From: Acetobacter sp.
GTDB lineage: Bacteria; Pseudomonadota; Alphaproteobacteria; Acetobacterales; Acetobacteraceae
Assembly: GCF_022483985.1 (NCBI RefSeq)
Contig: NZ_JAKVME010000001.1
Location: 1,860,001 to 1,924,000, forward strand
Length of the DNA stretch: 64,000 bases
Direction: 5' to 3'
A model generated the notes under the pieces. It did not search any database and had not been told where the DNA came from. It saw nothing but the letters and a program-made list of their open reading frames with translations. The translations under genes were made by a program, and so were the position numbers. Below are positions 55,323 to 63,964 of the stretch, one piece after another (position 1 is the first letter of the stretch; every line of letters begins with the position of its first letter).

Positions 55323-55889
55323 TCAGGAAATCTTTCTTGTCTGCCGTTCCACGTATTTCTGGACGGTGATTTTCAGTTCCGGCGAAAGACGCCTGTAAAG
55401 ATCGACAAGATCAGCCTCGTCCGCGCCCAGCGTCATGGTCACGTTCTCCTCGACCATACCGGTGAGGAAGAAATCCACGGGCACCTGAAACAGCGCCGCC
55501 AGTCGGGGAAGATGCAGATGCGCCCTGCTGGTGCGTCCCGTCTCCATCGCCGCCACTGCGGAGCGGCTTATCCCCAGCGCTCTGGCCATCTCTTCCTGAG
55601 TGACGCCGGCACTTCTGCGCAATGTGACGATCTTCTGCGCCAGTTCCGCAGCCGGTGCGGCCCTGCCCTCGCCTTCGGCATGCAACGCCGCATTGTGAAG
55701 GCGCATCCATCGGCGGAATGTCGACTGGCTGACCAGATAACCTTTGCCCCTGACGGTTTGTGAGGGTATCGACACGGTCTGATAGGCCAGCATGCCTTCA
55801 GGGAGATCGACGATCCGGCGCGGGAGCTGTCCGGCACCCTCATGCGGCATCCATATCTGCCCGGACTGAAGAATAATATGTGATGTCAT
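55323..55889 (-). CDS. XRE-family regulator, first gene of the operon
   Basis: A 188-residue protein with an N-terminal domain starting HIILQSGQIWMPHEGAGQLPRRI, a W-rich linker, then an HTH at about 87-145 (LAQKIVTLRRSAGVTQEEMARALGISRSAVAAMETGRTSR) and a helical tail with FQVPVDFFLTG. The N-terminal SGQIW element is shared with the second XRE protein, so the two are probably paralogues that may heterodimerise. This gene leads a four-gene operon with the small membrane protein, the second XRE and the hypothetical. Confidence 0.8.
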   Translation of the reverse strand: MTSHIILQSGQIWMPHEGAGQLPRRIVDLPEGMLAYQTVSIPSQTVRGKGYLVSQSTFRRWMRLHNAALHAEGEGRAAPAAELAQKIVTLRRSAGVTQEEMARALGISRSAVAAMETGRTSRAHLHLPRLAALFQVPVDFFLTGMVEENVTMTLGADEADLVDLYRRLSPELKITVQKYVERQTRKIS

Positions 55890-55951
55890 AGCTGTTTTTC
55901 TAACAGATACAGTCCGTCCCGTTCCCCCGAAGGGAACGGGACAGGCCGTAA

Positions 55952-57793
55952 TCAGACCGACTGCTGCAGGGTCTGACCGTCCGTGTCGGACACGAGGTAA
56001 GGACCTGCCGCCACAAGCTGAAGGGTCAGCATGGCCACACCAGCAGGGGGACGCTCGCCCAGCGGCAGCAGGGCGTCGCCCGTCGTCCAGCGGCAGCTTT
56101 CTCCTTCCAGCCCGTGCCAGCCCGTCAGGTCACTGACTGTAAGATGACTGGTGACAGGCACCGTCCGTCTGCTTTCGAACAGCGTGATGTCGCCGATGGC
56201 CACACCAAGACGACGGCGATCGTCAACGAACGGACCGAACACGTCGCTGGGACGGCTGGCGTTGGACACGATCCTTACGTTTCTGACGGACGCGGGGATC
56301 ATGAACATGACGCTGCCGTCATGCTCGCGCGCCTTGCGGATGACAGCTCCCGTCTCCGTGACGAGATGGATGTCCGTCTCGTCCGTGAGAACCGGCGCGG
56401 CATCCTTCCGTTCGATCTGTCCGGCTTCCGCGCGGCTTTCGATCGAACGGAACAGCGGCTCCACGAAATCACAGGTGACGCCAAGCGGCGCCCCCCCGTC
56501 CTCGCCCCAGGATTTGCCCTGTGCTCCGGCGAGGATCACCAGATTGCCGTGCTGTCTGAAAGATGCCCTGTTGCCGGTGTCGAGATAACTTTCCGTCAGC
56601 ATCCCGTCCGCCCAGATGACGGAGTGCTCTTGCGTCTCGACATGGTAGAAGCTGTAGCTCGTGATCGTCCGATCGTAGAAGATCGACCGTCCATTCACCA
56701 GCATGCGCACAGGAACAAATTTATCCTCAAAGAACAGGCAATGTTCAGGTGTGATCAGCATGTCCTTGTAGGGAACACCGTCAGAAATCGCGTCCTTCAG
56801 GACGCGGACCGGGTAGCCCGCCTCATCGTCAGGCAACCCTGAACGGACAACCATCTTCTGGCTGCCAACCCACGTCACCTCGCGCTGGGTTTCCACACCA
56901 TTGCGCCAGTTAAAAACGGAAACCGTGTCGCCAATCCGCACATCCTCAATCAAGACCTCTCCAGACGGGGTCCGGATCAATGTCCCAGGCAGGAAGCAGG
57001 CACCGATATAAGTGTTGCCATCGTGATATGTAATTTTGAGAGGATTGGAAGTGGTATCTGTCGTGCTGGTACTATAAACGCCATCTGCCAGAGTAACACC
57101 AGACGCCAGTGTTGCTGTATAGGTCGCAATTGTTTTCCCATCAGTGCCAACAAGTGTTACCGTGCGGCTACTGCCAGAACCTGAAACAATATATCCTGAA
57201 ATTGTTGCAGTCGTATTTTCAAGTTCAATAGTATCTTTGCTGGGATCATAGCCTGTGATTGATGTTGAACTAAGATCCAGAAGGCTTCCGCCGGCATTAA
57301 GGATTAACGTCCCGCCGCCAGTGGTGAAATTGACTGTTGAACCATTGAGAATGCTCGCAAGATTACTTCCTGAGGAATATGTACCGCCATAGCCAATATT
57401 GATTGTGCTACCAGAAAGAGCACTTGCAACAATACCTGATGAGAAAGTCAGATCTCCGCCATAAACATTGAGAGTTAATCCAGTGATAGCAGAAACACCA
57501 AGGCTAACAGTGGTATCTCCACCAATATAAAAATTTAAACCACTAAGGGCATTAATTGCGATATTTATATTTCCCGTTGATCCTGGAACACTGACATAAG
57601 TTCCTGTGAGAATGCTTACCAAGCTAAGGCTACTGCCACTACCTGTAATAATATTCCCCACAGGAACGCTTGAAAGAGATTTTATTGTATTTCCAGATGA
57701 ATCAGAAATAACAACATTATAAAACAAACCAAGCAAATCAGATTGATTTACTGTGTATGTTAAGCCAGATGCCTGATCAGTATAGGAAGCCAT
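55952..57793 (-). CDS. Hint-domain surface/autotransporter-adhesin-like protein
   Basis: A 613-residue protein in two parts. Residues 1-260 are low-complexity, rich in Ser, Thr, Gly, Asn and short beta-repeats like ALSGLNFYIGGDTTVSL and ITGLTLNVYGGDLTFS. Residues about 264-410 are a Hint domain starting CFLPGTLIRTPSGEVLIEDV, with ITPEHCLFF holding the conserved His. The remainder is a C-terminal region common in acetic acid bacterial Hint proteins. It has no classical signal peptide. It may self-cleave at Cys266 or be exported by another route. Base composition changes sharply near 57000: AT-rich for the repeats, GC-rich for the Hint part. Confidence 0.82.
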   Translation of the reverse strand: MASYTDQASGLTYTVNQSDLLGLFYNVVISDSSGNTIKSLSSVPVGNIITGSGSSLSLVSILTGTYVSVPGSTGNINIAINALSGLNFYIGGDTTVSLGVSAITGLTLNVYGGDLTFSSGIVASALSGSTINIGYGGTYSSGSNLASILNGSTVNFTTGGGTLILNAGGSLLDLSSTSITGYDPSKDTIELENTTATISGYIVSGSGSSRTVTLVGTDGKTIATYTATLASGVTLADGVYSTSTTDTTSNPLKITYHDGNTYIGACFLPGTLIRTPSGEVLIEDVRIGDTVSVFNWRNGVETQREVTWVGSQKMVVRSGLPDDEAGYPVRVLKDAISDGVPYKDMLITPEHCLFFEDKFVPVRMLVNGRSIFYDRTITSYSFYHVETQEHSVIWADGMLTESYLDTGNRASFRQHGNLVILAGAQGKSWGEDGGAPLGVTCDFVEPLFRSIESRAEAGQIERKDAAPVLTDETDIHLVTETGAVIRKAREHDGSVMFMIPASVRNVRIVSNASRPSDVFGPFVDDRRRLGVAIGDITLFESRRTVPVTSHLTVSDLTGWHGLEGESCRWTTGDALLPLGERPPAGVAMLTLQLVAAGPYLVSDTDGQTLQQSV

Positions 57794-57839
57794 AATAAAA
57801 CTCCTTCATATTTCGCTACGCATCATGCGCAACCCTTGA

Positions 57840-57985
57840 TTTGCGCAAAAAAATATTTTGGGGTCTGTTTGCTTTTCGATGACAATTTTCTTGCTTTCGG
57901 TCCATGTGGAAGTTAGGCTCGAAGCAAGTCCAAGGCGAAGAAGCCTAGTCTAAAATGCATTTGCGCAAATCAAGCGTTGCGCAAA
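57840..57985. repeat. iterated TTGCGCAAA palindromes upstream of the recombinase
   Basis: Three copies: TTTGCGCAAA at 57840-57849, ATTTGCGCAAAT at 57959-57970 and TTGCGCAAAT at 57976-57985, the last two 15 bp apart. Each is a palindrome. They lie in the 240-bp gap before the serine recombinase, where a res site or autoregulatory operator is expected. Confidence 0.65.
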
Positions 57986-58035
57986 TTTGACTGTGCGTCG
58001 TAGGATGCCGCCATCACGAGCATGGATGGCAAAAT

Positions 58036-58641
58036 ATGGCGCGGAAAACCGGTTATGCCCGGGTCAGCACGGTCGGGCAGACTTTGGATATGCAGCTCCG
58101 CACTCTCAAGGCATTCGGCTGCGAGAAAATCTTCCGGGAAAAAGCCAGCGGAGCCGATGCGGAACGAATCCAGTTACGAAGACTTTTAAAAAGCCTTTCC
58201 AACGGTGATACCGTCGTCGTCACACGTATCGACCGCCTTGCCCGCAGCACCTTCGATCTTTTCGCCATCGTGAGGGAAATTACCCAGAAGGGGGCGCAGT
58301 TCTACTCACTTGCAGAACCATGGGCAGACACGACAACCAGCACGGGCCGTCTGATGCTGGCTGTTCTGGGAGGCCTTGCCGATGTGGAACGGGATCTCAT
58401 CCGGACACGAACCGCTGAAGGCCGGGCGCGAGCACAGGAAATGGGCGTCAGAATGGGACGTCCCGCCCGGATTACTGGCCTCCAGCGCGAGGAAATCGCA
58501 CGCAGACGACAGGAAGGAGAGCCCCTGAAGGCTGTGGCCGATGCATTTGGAATCAGCGCGGGTACCGTTTCACGTATCGCAACAGGCGCGGACAGTCATC
58601 GAAGCAGAAAGAAAGCCGTGCCGCCCGACGAAGAATCATAA
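58036..58641 (+). CDS. serine recombinase (resolvase/invertase family)
   Basis: A 201-residue small serine recombinase. GYARVSTVGQTLDMQLRTL carries the nucleophilic Ser at residue 10, then VVVTRIDRLARSTFDLF and LGGLADVERDLIRTRTAEGR with the catalytic arginines. The C-terminal HTH is in GEPLKAVADAFGISAGTVSRIA. The length matches Tn3-type resolvases and DNA invertases. It may resolve plasmid multimers or transposon cointegrates at the palindromic repeats just upstream. No transposase of the Tn3 type accompanies it. Confidence 0.9.
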   Translation: MARKTGYARVSTVGQTLDMQLRTLKAFGCEKIFREKASGADAERIQLRRLLKSLSNGDTVVVTRIDRLARSTFDLFAIVREITQKGAQFYSLAEPWADTTTSTGRLMLAVLGGLADVERDLIRTRTAEGRARAQEMGVRMGRPARITGLQREEIARRRQEGEPLKAVADAFGISAGTVSRIATGADSHRSRKKAVPPDEES

Positions 58642-58644
58642 AGC

Positions 58645-58900
58645 TGAGTTTCCGCAACCCATGTGCGATGGAGCAGAAGTCATGCGGGACTGTAACCGGC
58701 TTGGCCTGACCCTGAGGGATCATCCCCAGGCCTTTCTTCGCAAGGCTCTGCGGGAACGGTACATCGTCATCATCGGCAGATACTGGCGGTGACAGGCATG
58801 CTCCAGAAGGAAAGCGACGTCATGCATCTGATCGCGAGGAGATCACTGACCTCTCCGGATTGCTGGCCGATGTCGCAATCACTCCTTGCAAGATATTATT
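58645..58900 (+). pseudogene. dnaE2 (error-prone DNA polymerase) C-terminal remnant
   Basis: A short frame MCDGAEVMRDCNRLGLTLRD followed by HPQAFLRKALRERY resembles the DnaE2 region with GLTLR-HP-FLR. In the next frame VTGMLQKESDVMHLIARR and DLSGLLADV resemble the OB-fold end of the same protein. Both pieces are frame-broken. It pairs with the imuA stub at 39676 as remains of an SOS mutagenesis cassette. Confidence 0.6.
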
Positions 58901-58971
58901 ACAGACCCGCAGGACTTCCGGTCCGAACATATGATGATAAAATCACGAAACTTCCACTAACTGACGCCCCA

Positions 58972-59480
58972 TCAGTCTCTGTGCAATCCCGGCAAGGGCC
59001 GTCGCCTTGCAGCCTGTGAGAAGAGGGGACCAATCATAAACTCGTCGGGTTGGTACTGTTGTATGAACGCAGAAATCCTTGCCGCTACGACGTCAGCCGT
59101 TCCTGTAAACATATAACGCAGAGTCCGGTTGATGAACGCCTGTTCCTGTTCACTCCATAAGACGGATCGAGAGGCTGGAAATTGCGTTGGACACCCGCGG
59201 CACAACGCAACAAAATGCTGCTCCAGTGAAGTTGCAGCATGCTGCGCCTCGGTGAGTATTTCTCCAATAATCGCATTGACAGCCAGCATGGCGCAAGACT
59301 TCGGGAGGCGTTCTGACGATTCAAAACACTGACGATAGAGCGCGAGCGCCTCTTCCATCAGATCCGGTGCGATCGGCGACGGCAAGCGGTGCGTGGTTGG
59401 GGAACATGACTGCCCTCCGCACCGAACCGAATGGTTTTTGTCGCTCGTGCAACATAGTCGACATCGTCAGAACAGAACCA
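58972..59480 (-). pseudogene. LLM-class flavin oxidoreductase (MsnO8-like) remnant
   Basis: The clean frame 58972-59385 covers the C-terminal third of a luciferase-like oxidoreductase: EEALALYRQCFESSERL, MLAVNAIIGEILTEA and FTGTADVVAARISAFIQ, then DEFMIGPLF. Just upstream, other frames read TKTIRFGAEG and MFPNHAPLAVAD, parts of the same protein's N-terminus. Most of the middle is deleted and frames are broken. Confidence 0.7.
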
Positions 59481-59682
59481 GAGCTTTCCTCCCTGCTCAT
59501 CTGATCCCCGACATAATGCCCCTTTCCAGTCATCTCGCGCATATCTGTGATCCCGGTCAGACGCCAGCCACCCTCTGCGTTGCCGAATGTCCAGAACGCA
59601 GCACTTCGTCGCTTCGAAGCAGACGTAGCTACACGGTATATGCGGTGCCTGGTGCCCTATCCTTTCCCTCGCCTGCGAGACT

Positions 59683-61257
59683 TCAGTCATTCTGGAAGGC
59701 CGACCTCACGCTCTCAGCAAAGCCTTTCCATTCGTCATCTGTGACCTGGTGGGCGACTTCAGGTCCTGAGAATTCCTTCCGCAGACCGTTGCTGACGATG
59801 AAGTCGTTGGATTGCAGGCTTCGAATGATGCGGTCAGCATCCTTGTCCGGCATGTCCAGCATGGCCTTGATCAGCCCGCGCGCCGTATAGTGACGCCGGA
59901 GATAGTCAGCCTCCTCCTGCATGTGCTCGTCCATCGTAAGCCTGATAACGTGCCCAAGATAATCGACATGCCGGGCAAGGTCCGGATAGCGCCACGCTGG
60001 CCGGGCAACTCCATCGCCAGTAAATACGAGGTTGGACTGAATACCGTCCGAATAGGTTTTGTTTTTCGACGCGAAAGACACATGCGGACGCGCGACCCTC
60101 ATCAGAGGATTTGAGACGCACTCAAGGATCGCATCGTAGTGACGCCTGCTTGTCTTGTCGGCCATAATGGCAACGGACACCGGAATGATGACACCATCCG
60201 GGATAGCGTTATCCCGGCAGAGAATGTCATTGATGAGGTAGCGGTGTGTCCGACCATTCCCGTCTGCCAGAGGGTGAATGTAGACAAAACCGAAGGAAGC
60301 GACTGCAGCACGCAGGATGGGTGACTGCCCCCGGGTTTTTTTGAGGAAGGCTGCAAGTCCATCAAGCATATCCTTCAGGTCTTCCGGTGGCGGCGCTACA
60401 TAATGTACGACTTCCCCGCGTATCGTGTTCTCACCTACAAAAACCGGTGATTTTCTGGGACCGAAACTGCTGATGAACGTTTTCGGGCCGATGATATCCT
60501 TCTGCAGCTCAACGAGCGCCGGACCGATAAGAGGGATTGCACCCTTGCCGGTCCTGGTTGCCAGCACATGGCTGAAGAGGGCAATCTTGTCGGTCTGGTC
60601 TGCTTCGCCCTCAATTGCAAAGCTCGCCTTGCTCTCCCGATTGGTCAGCCAGACTGCTGCCCGCGCAAGCATGTCATCGCCGAAATCCTCCTGCAGGCGG
60701 GTATATCTGGCTGCGATGTTGAAACCTGCGGCACCCTCCAGCTGCTGACTTTTCCAAACGGAAGGACAAAAATGCCTTGTCCCGGGCATGTTATCCCGCA
60801 CACGCCACTTTTTAATATTGATGGCCTGATCCTGGCTTGCGGTAACAACCAGTTCGTCATTCAACGCGGAGACATAGTTGCCACCGACCGCCGCTTCGGT
60901 TTCCAGTTCCTGTCCCGTCAGAAACTCATAGAGGAAGGCGGCGCGGCGTGCGTATTGCCCGGTCGGTTCCCGCTCTATCCAGTCTCGCACGAAATCAGGT
61001 CCCGACACTTCAAATACCCGCGCCAGCAGTTCGAGGTTGGTTGGTTCATAACGTAAATGGAACTGAAGATGTCCAGCGGGGCTCTCAGCGGGGCGCATGC
61101 TTTCCGGGTAAACTTCATGGCTCTCAAAACCATGATGGCGGCTCTCCCGGCGCGAACCGGTCGTGCTGGTCACGGGAAAGCCGCAGCACGGATCAACGCC
61201 AAAGTTATCGCCGAGCCATCGCCCCCCAAGCAGTGTGGACCTTTCTGTGTCCGCCAT
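59683..61257 (-). CDS. Fic-family protein (AMP transferase), class II, full length
   Basis: A 524-residue Fic enzyme that transfers AMP (or another nucleotide) to a target protein. The catalytic motif HPLADGNGRTHR lies at about 328-339. The inhibitory motif SFAIEG, matching (S/T)xxxE(G/N), is at 212-217, upstream of the Fic core as in class II proteins, where its Glu blocks ATP binding. The N-terminal region (22-205) is shared with the fragment at 31435 and the chimera at 29283. The first ~20 residues (MADTERSTLLGGRWLGDNFG) differ from the fragment's native-looking start, so the 5' end is probably recombined. A C-terminal winged-helix-like tail follows. It lacks an adjacent antitoxin. Confidence 0.88.
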   Translation of the reverse strand: MADTERSTLLGGRWLGDNFGVDPCCGFPVTSTTGSRRESRHHGFESHEVYPESMRPAESPAGHLQFHLRYEPTNLELLARVFEVSGPDFVRDWIEREPTGQYARRAAFLYEFLTGQELETEAAVGGNYVSALNDELVVTASQDQAINIKKWRVRDNMPGTRHFCPSVWKSQQLEGAAGFNIAARYTRLQEDFGDDMLARAAVWLTNRESKASFAIEGEADQTDKIALFSHVLATRTGKGAIPLIGPALVELQKDIIGPKTFISSFGPRKSPVFVGENTIRGEVVHYVAPPPEDLKDMLDGLAAFLKKTRGQSPILRAAVASFGFVYIHPLADGNGRTHRYLINDILCRDNAIPDGVIIPVSVAIMADKTSRRHYDAILECVSNPLMRVARPHVSFASKNKTYSDGIQSNLVFTGDGVARPAWRYPDLARHVDYLGHVIRLTMDEHMQEEADYLRRHYTARGLIKAMLDMPDKDADRIIRSLQSNDFIVSNGLRKEFSGPEVAHQVTDDEWKGFAESVRSAFQND

Positions 61258-61641
61258 TAGAAATACGCCTCATTCGAAAAAACCGATTACGATTGTTCAT
61301 ATTCGATTAGAAATCAGCAATATTGCAAGAAAAGACTTACGCTGCGGGTGAACGAGTCTCCGGAAAAGCCGGGCCAAGGCAGACTGACAAGGCCCGATAC
61401 AGAACAAAATAGCTGTTTTCCAATACAATTCGTCGGAATGCAGACCACCCGCTCCCCCGAAGCAGACGTTCGGCCTGCAGGTCGATGTTTCGAACACTCA
61501 ATCCATCTCGAGATAGTCAGTTTATTTTATTCCAGCGATATCAACAGGTTCCAGTTCTCAGTTTCATTGTCGTCGGCACGCCATTGATTTTATTAGATAA
61601 AATCATCAGGCTGATAAAGAGTTAGTGGTTCAATTGAACCA
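61258..61641. other. non-coding gap
   Basis: About 380 bases between the Fic gene and the integrase remnant. No gene, tRNA or IS end was recognised. Confidence 0.4.
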
Positions 61642-62090
61642 CTACAACTCGAAATCATCGGCGATACCCCTCAGATAGGTCGGGTCAAATTTTCTATAGA
61701 CGCGCCGCAGGGTGGCTGGATCAGTCGCCAGCCAGTCCGATGCCTGATCGATAGGCACCCTATCCATTGCAAACCATGAAGCCACTGAGTGCTTGATATG
61801 ATGCGGTGTCGGCTTCCCCGTCAGCCCAGCTCGCTCGCACGCCTTGGCAAATGGCCAACGCAGCCCTTTGGGGACTGGCTTCCCGTGCCACTCGACGACA
61901 TAGTTGCCAATTGATAGACCTTTGGCTCTCTCCATCTCTGCCCTCAGCGCCTTTGTCATGGGGACGATGGATCGGCGTTTGCTGGTCAATGGCTTGCCGG
62001 GTTCCTGGAAATCAATCATGCCGGTCTGCCAGTTCACTCGGTCCCATGTGAGGGCGAGAATGGATCCGCGTCGCGCTCCGGTGTAGACAG
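61642..62090 (-). pseudogene. tyrosine recombinase (phage-type integrase), C-terminal half
   Basis: A frame reading YTGARRGSILALTWDRVNWQ (first catalytic Arg) through PHHIKHSVASWFAMDRVP (His-x-x-Lys/His box) to LRRVYRKFDP with the nucleophilic Tyr. The upstream half with the DNA-binding arm is missing at about 62100. It lies 820 bases from a tRNA 3' fragment, the usual partner of such integrases. Confidence 0.8.
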
Positions 62091-62102
62091 GCGACGCCAG
62101 TC

Positions 62103-62225
62103 ATGATCGAGGACATCAAGGCTCTTCTTCAGCCTATTCGGGAAGATCGTGCGCCAACCGAGGCTGAGTGGGATTTTGCCCGCCAGCAATTGGATGACGG
62201 CAACGCTGCTGTCCAGGCTGGCTGA
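62103..62225 (+). CDS. possible 40-residue protein
   Basis: ATG 62103 opens MIEDIKALLQPIREDRAPTE followed by AEWDFARQQLDDGNAAVQAG. Composition looks protein-like and acidic-helical. It is not recognised and has no strong ribosome binding site. Confidence 0.25.
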   Translation: MIEDIKALLQPIREDRAPTEAEWDFARQQLDDGNAAVQAG

Positions 62226-62343
62226 TGCCGGGCTGGTTCATACCAGCCTGTGTGGTGATGGTTGCGGTGAGCCAGGGGCTCGTCGTTGCCATCGTCTGGT
62301 CCAGGCACCGCCTCAGGTGGCCGTATGATGGAAGCGGGCGACG

Positions 62344-62751
62344 ATGATCGGTTTACACATCGGCGGCTTCTGTTGTCAGGTTGGTCGATTGTCAGCAGTT
62401 ATGGGTCTGATTGGTTTACAGGCTGCCTGCTCGGAAATTCCAAATCAAGCGCGCCGCCAGCTGATAGGCTTTACACGTGCGGACATGGTCTCCTGCGCAG
62501 GAATCCCTGACCAGGACGAGATCCGCGATGGACAAGAGATTATGGTCTGGCGACAGGATCGGCCAGTCCAAGGTCCGCTGGATCTCAAGACGCCTTTTTC
62601 GTTTGATCTGTCTCTGGGAGAGGGCACGGCACGTGCCACGTCATGGCGACTCTACGAAACGGTGTCGTTAATCGGATTGCTTATTCTGGTCCCAGCGCCA
62701 CATTGGCGGGACCAAATGCAGCCTGCGGTCCAGTTGCGCGGGGGTGTTTGA
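62344..62751 (+). CDS. possible lipoprotein-like fragment
   Basis: A frame with MGLIGLQAACSEIPNQARRQ followed by LIGFTRADMVSCAGIPDQDEIR recalls small acetic-acid-bacterial lipoproteins (hydrophobic start, lipobox-like AAC, then a TRADMVSCAGIPDQ segment). The C-terminal half is not family-like, and may be frameshifted. Weak evidence. Confidence 0.3.
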   Translation: MIGLHIGGFCCQVGRLSAVMGLIGLQAACSEIPNQARRQLIGFTRADMVSCAGIPDQDEIRDGQEIMVWRQDRPVQGPLDLKTPFSFDLSLGEGTARATSWRLYETVSLIGLLILVPAPHWRDQMQPAVQLRGGV

Positions 62752-62907
62752 GGGGCGATTCAGAGAGGCATAGACTCGCAGAATGACTGCACGGATTTAG
62801 GTGTGCAGAAGCGGCTTTCTATGACCCAAAATGTATTCGCGTGAACCGAAATGATTATCTCTAAAAATTTATTATCGTGAGAAATCAGCCGTTTTTCAGC
62901 CAAATCG

Positions 62908-62957
62908 TGGTGGGTGCGACAGGGATTGAACCTGTGACCCCCGCCGTGTGAAGCGGC
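62908..62957 (-). other. 3' half of tRNA-Val (CAC), probable attachment site
   Basis: Minus strand: anticodon region CTTCACACGGCGG, T-arm ACAGG-TTCAATC-CCTGT, acceptor strand CGCACCC and ACCA. The 5' half (D arm, 5' acceptor strand) is absent, so this is not a working tRNA. Such 3' tRNA copies are typical att sites of islands; an integrase remnant lies next to it. Confidence 0.7.
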
Positions 62958-63120
62958 TTCCGGCATGAATAAGTCCTTGTTTTTGTTACATATTTTTTTG
63001 ACCGATTCGGGCCGATTCATCAAGTGGTGAAGCGTATTATATCAAGGGCTGGTGATACTGTAACCTGTCTGGTGGATGGATTAGGTGAAGTCGATTCCAT
63101 CGGTGATGTCGATGTCAGAC

Positions 63121-63447
63121 GGATTGATCCCACCGCTCCGCAGAGCGGAGCGTGTGGCGGTGATGTAGGATATTTCAGAAGACAGATTTGGCTGCTATCG
63201 CTGATGTCTATGCTGTGGGATGGGTATAAATCTGATTGATACCCTTGGGTTCATACCGGGTGGTTGATCCTGCTTGGTGACGGGTTTGGTGCCTATGGTA
63301 GAAACCGAACCTTAGCTGATTTACGTGGGTTATCTGCTGATGTGATTTGGCTTGGTAGTCCTTGTCCCCCTTATTGCCCCCCTTAGAAACAAGGCAGGGT
63401 GTAGTTAATCCGATTGATCCCACCGCTCCGCACAGCGGAGCGTGTGG
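63121..63447. repeat. 36-bp direct repeats containing hairpins, with shorter related repeats
   Basis: GATTGATCCCACCGCTCCGC and its following AxAGCGGAGCGTGTGG occur at about 63122-63157 and 63412-63447. Each copy contains inverted repeat CGCTCCGC/GCGGAGCG. Related short repeats nearby include AATCCGATTGAT (63408, 63577), TAGGTCCATGCCGGGT (63450 and 63524 areas) and GCTGATGTC. No gene is seen between 62958 and 64000. Confidence 0.65.
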
Positions 63448-63627
63448 TGAAATAGGTCCATGCCGGGTAATGGGACTGGGTGATCTGCTTTTGGTTTAGT
63501 GGGCGGATAGGCGTGTGGCCTGATGTAGGTCCATGCCGGGTGATGGGTGTCGCTGATGTCGATGTCCTTGGGTTCCTTAAATCCGATTGATGCTATAATT
63601 TTGATTCAGTAATGGCTTGGGAAGTCA

Positions 63628-63678
63628 ATCGGAAATTATCGCTTTTATATCGGAAAATTATCGGAAATAAACCGATAA
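63628..63678. repeat. iteron-like ATCGGAAATTATCG repeats
   Basis: ATCGGAAATTATCG (63628), ATATCGGAAAATTATCGG (63648) and the inverted pair TTATCGG/CCGATAA (63658-63678) lie in an AT-rich stretch. The pattern is like replication-origin iterons, but no initiator gene is in the window. Confidence 0.45.
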
Positions 63679-63774
63679 TCAGTAACGTCATTTATCTATG
63701 CAATTTATACATATCAGCCATGCTTTTCTATAGATAAGTCCTTGCGCTGGTAGAAAAGAAGCGCCGATGTGTTG

Positions 63775-63964
63775 ATACAGCAATTTTGTTGTATATTTCC
63801 CATTATCATCTTTATATATATTATTATTAATAATAATTTTTTAGAAATATACAGCAAAATTGATGTATGGATAGAAATAATGGCGGTCTAATCACGTTTT
63901 TCAGGGGTAATTTTTGTTTGTTTTGCTGGTTTTTTGTAGTTTCCATACTACAAAATTGCTGTAT
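63775..63964. promoter_or_regulatory. three 20-bp palindromic sites
   Basis: Sites at 63775-63794, 63849-63868 and 63945-63964 (third inverted) share ATACAGCAAWWTTGNWGTAT. Each is itself nearly palindromic. They sit in very AT-rich DNA (63780-63840), just before the window end. They look like operators or partition/replication sites for a protein encoded beyond 64000. Confidence 0.6.

Noticed and set aside
62760..63023. Minus-strand frame of 87 codons at the tRNA fragment.
   Set aside because: Reads through the tRNA 3' half and has no protein family features.
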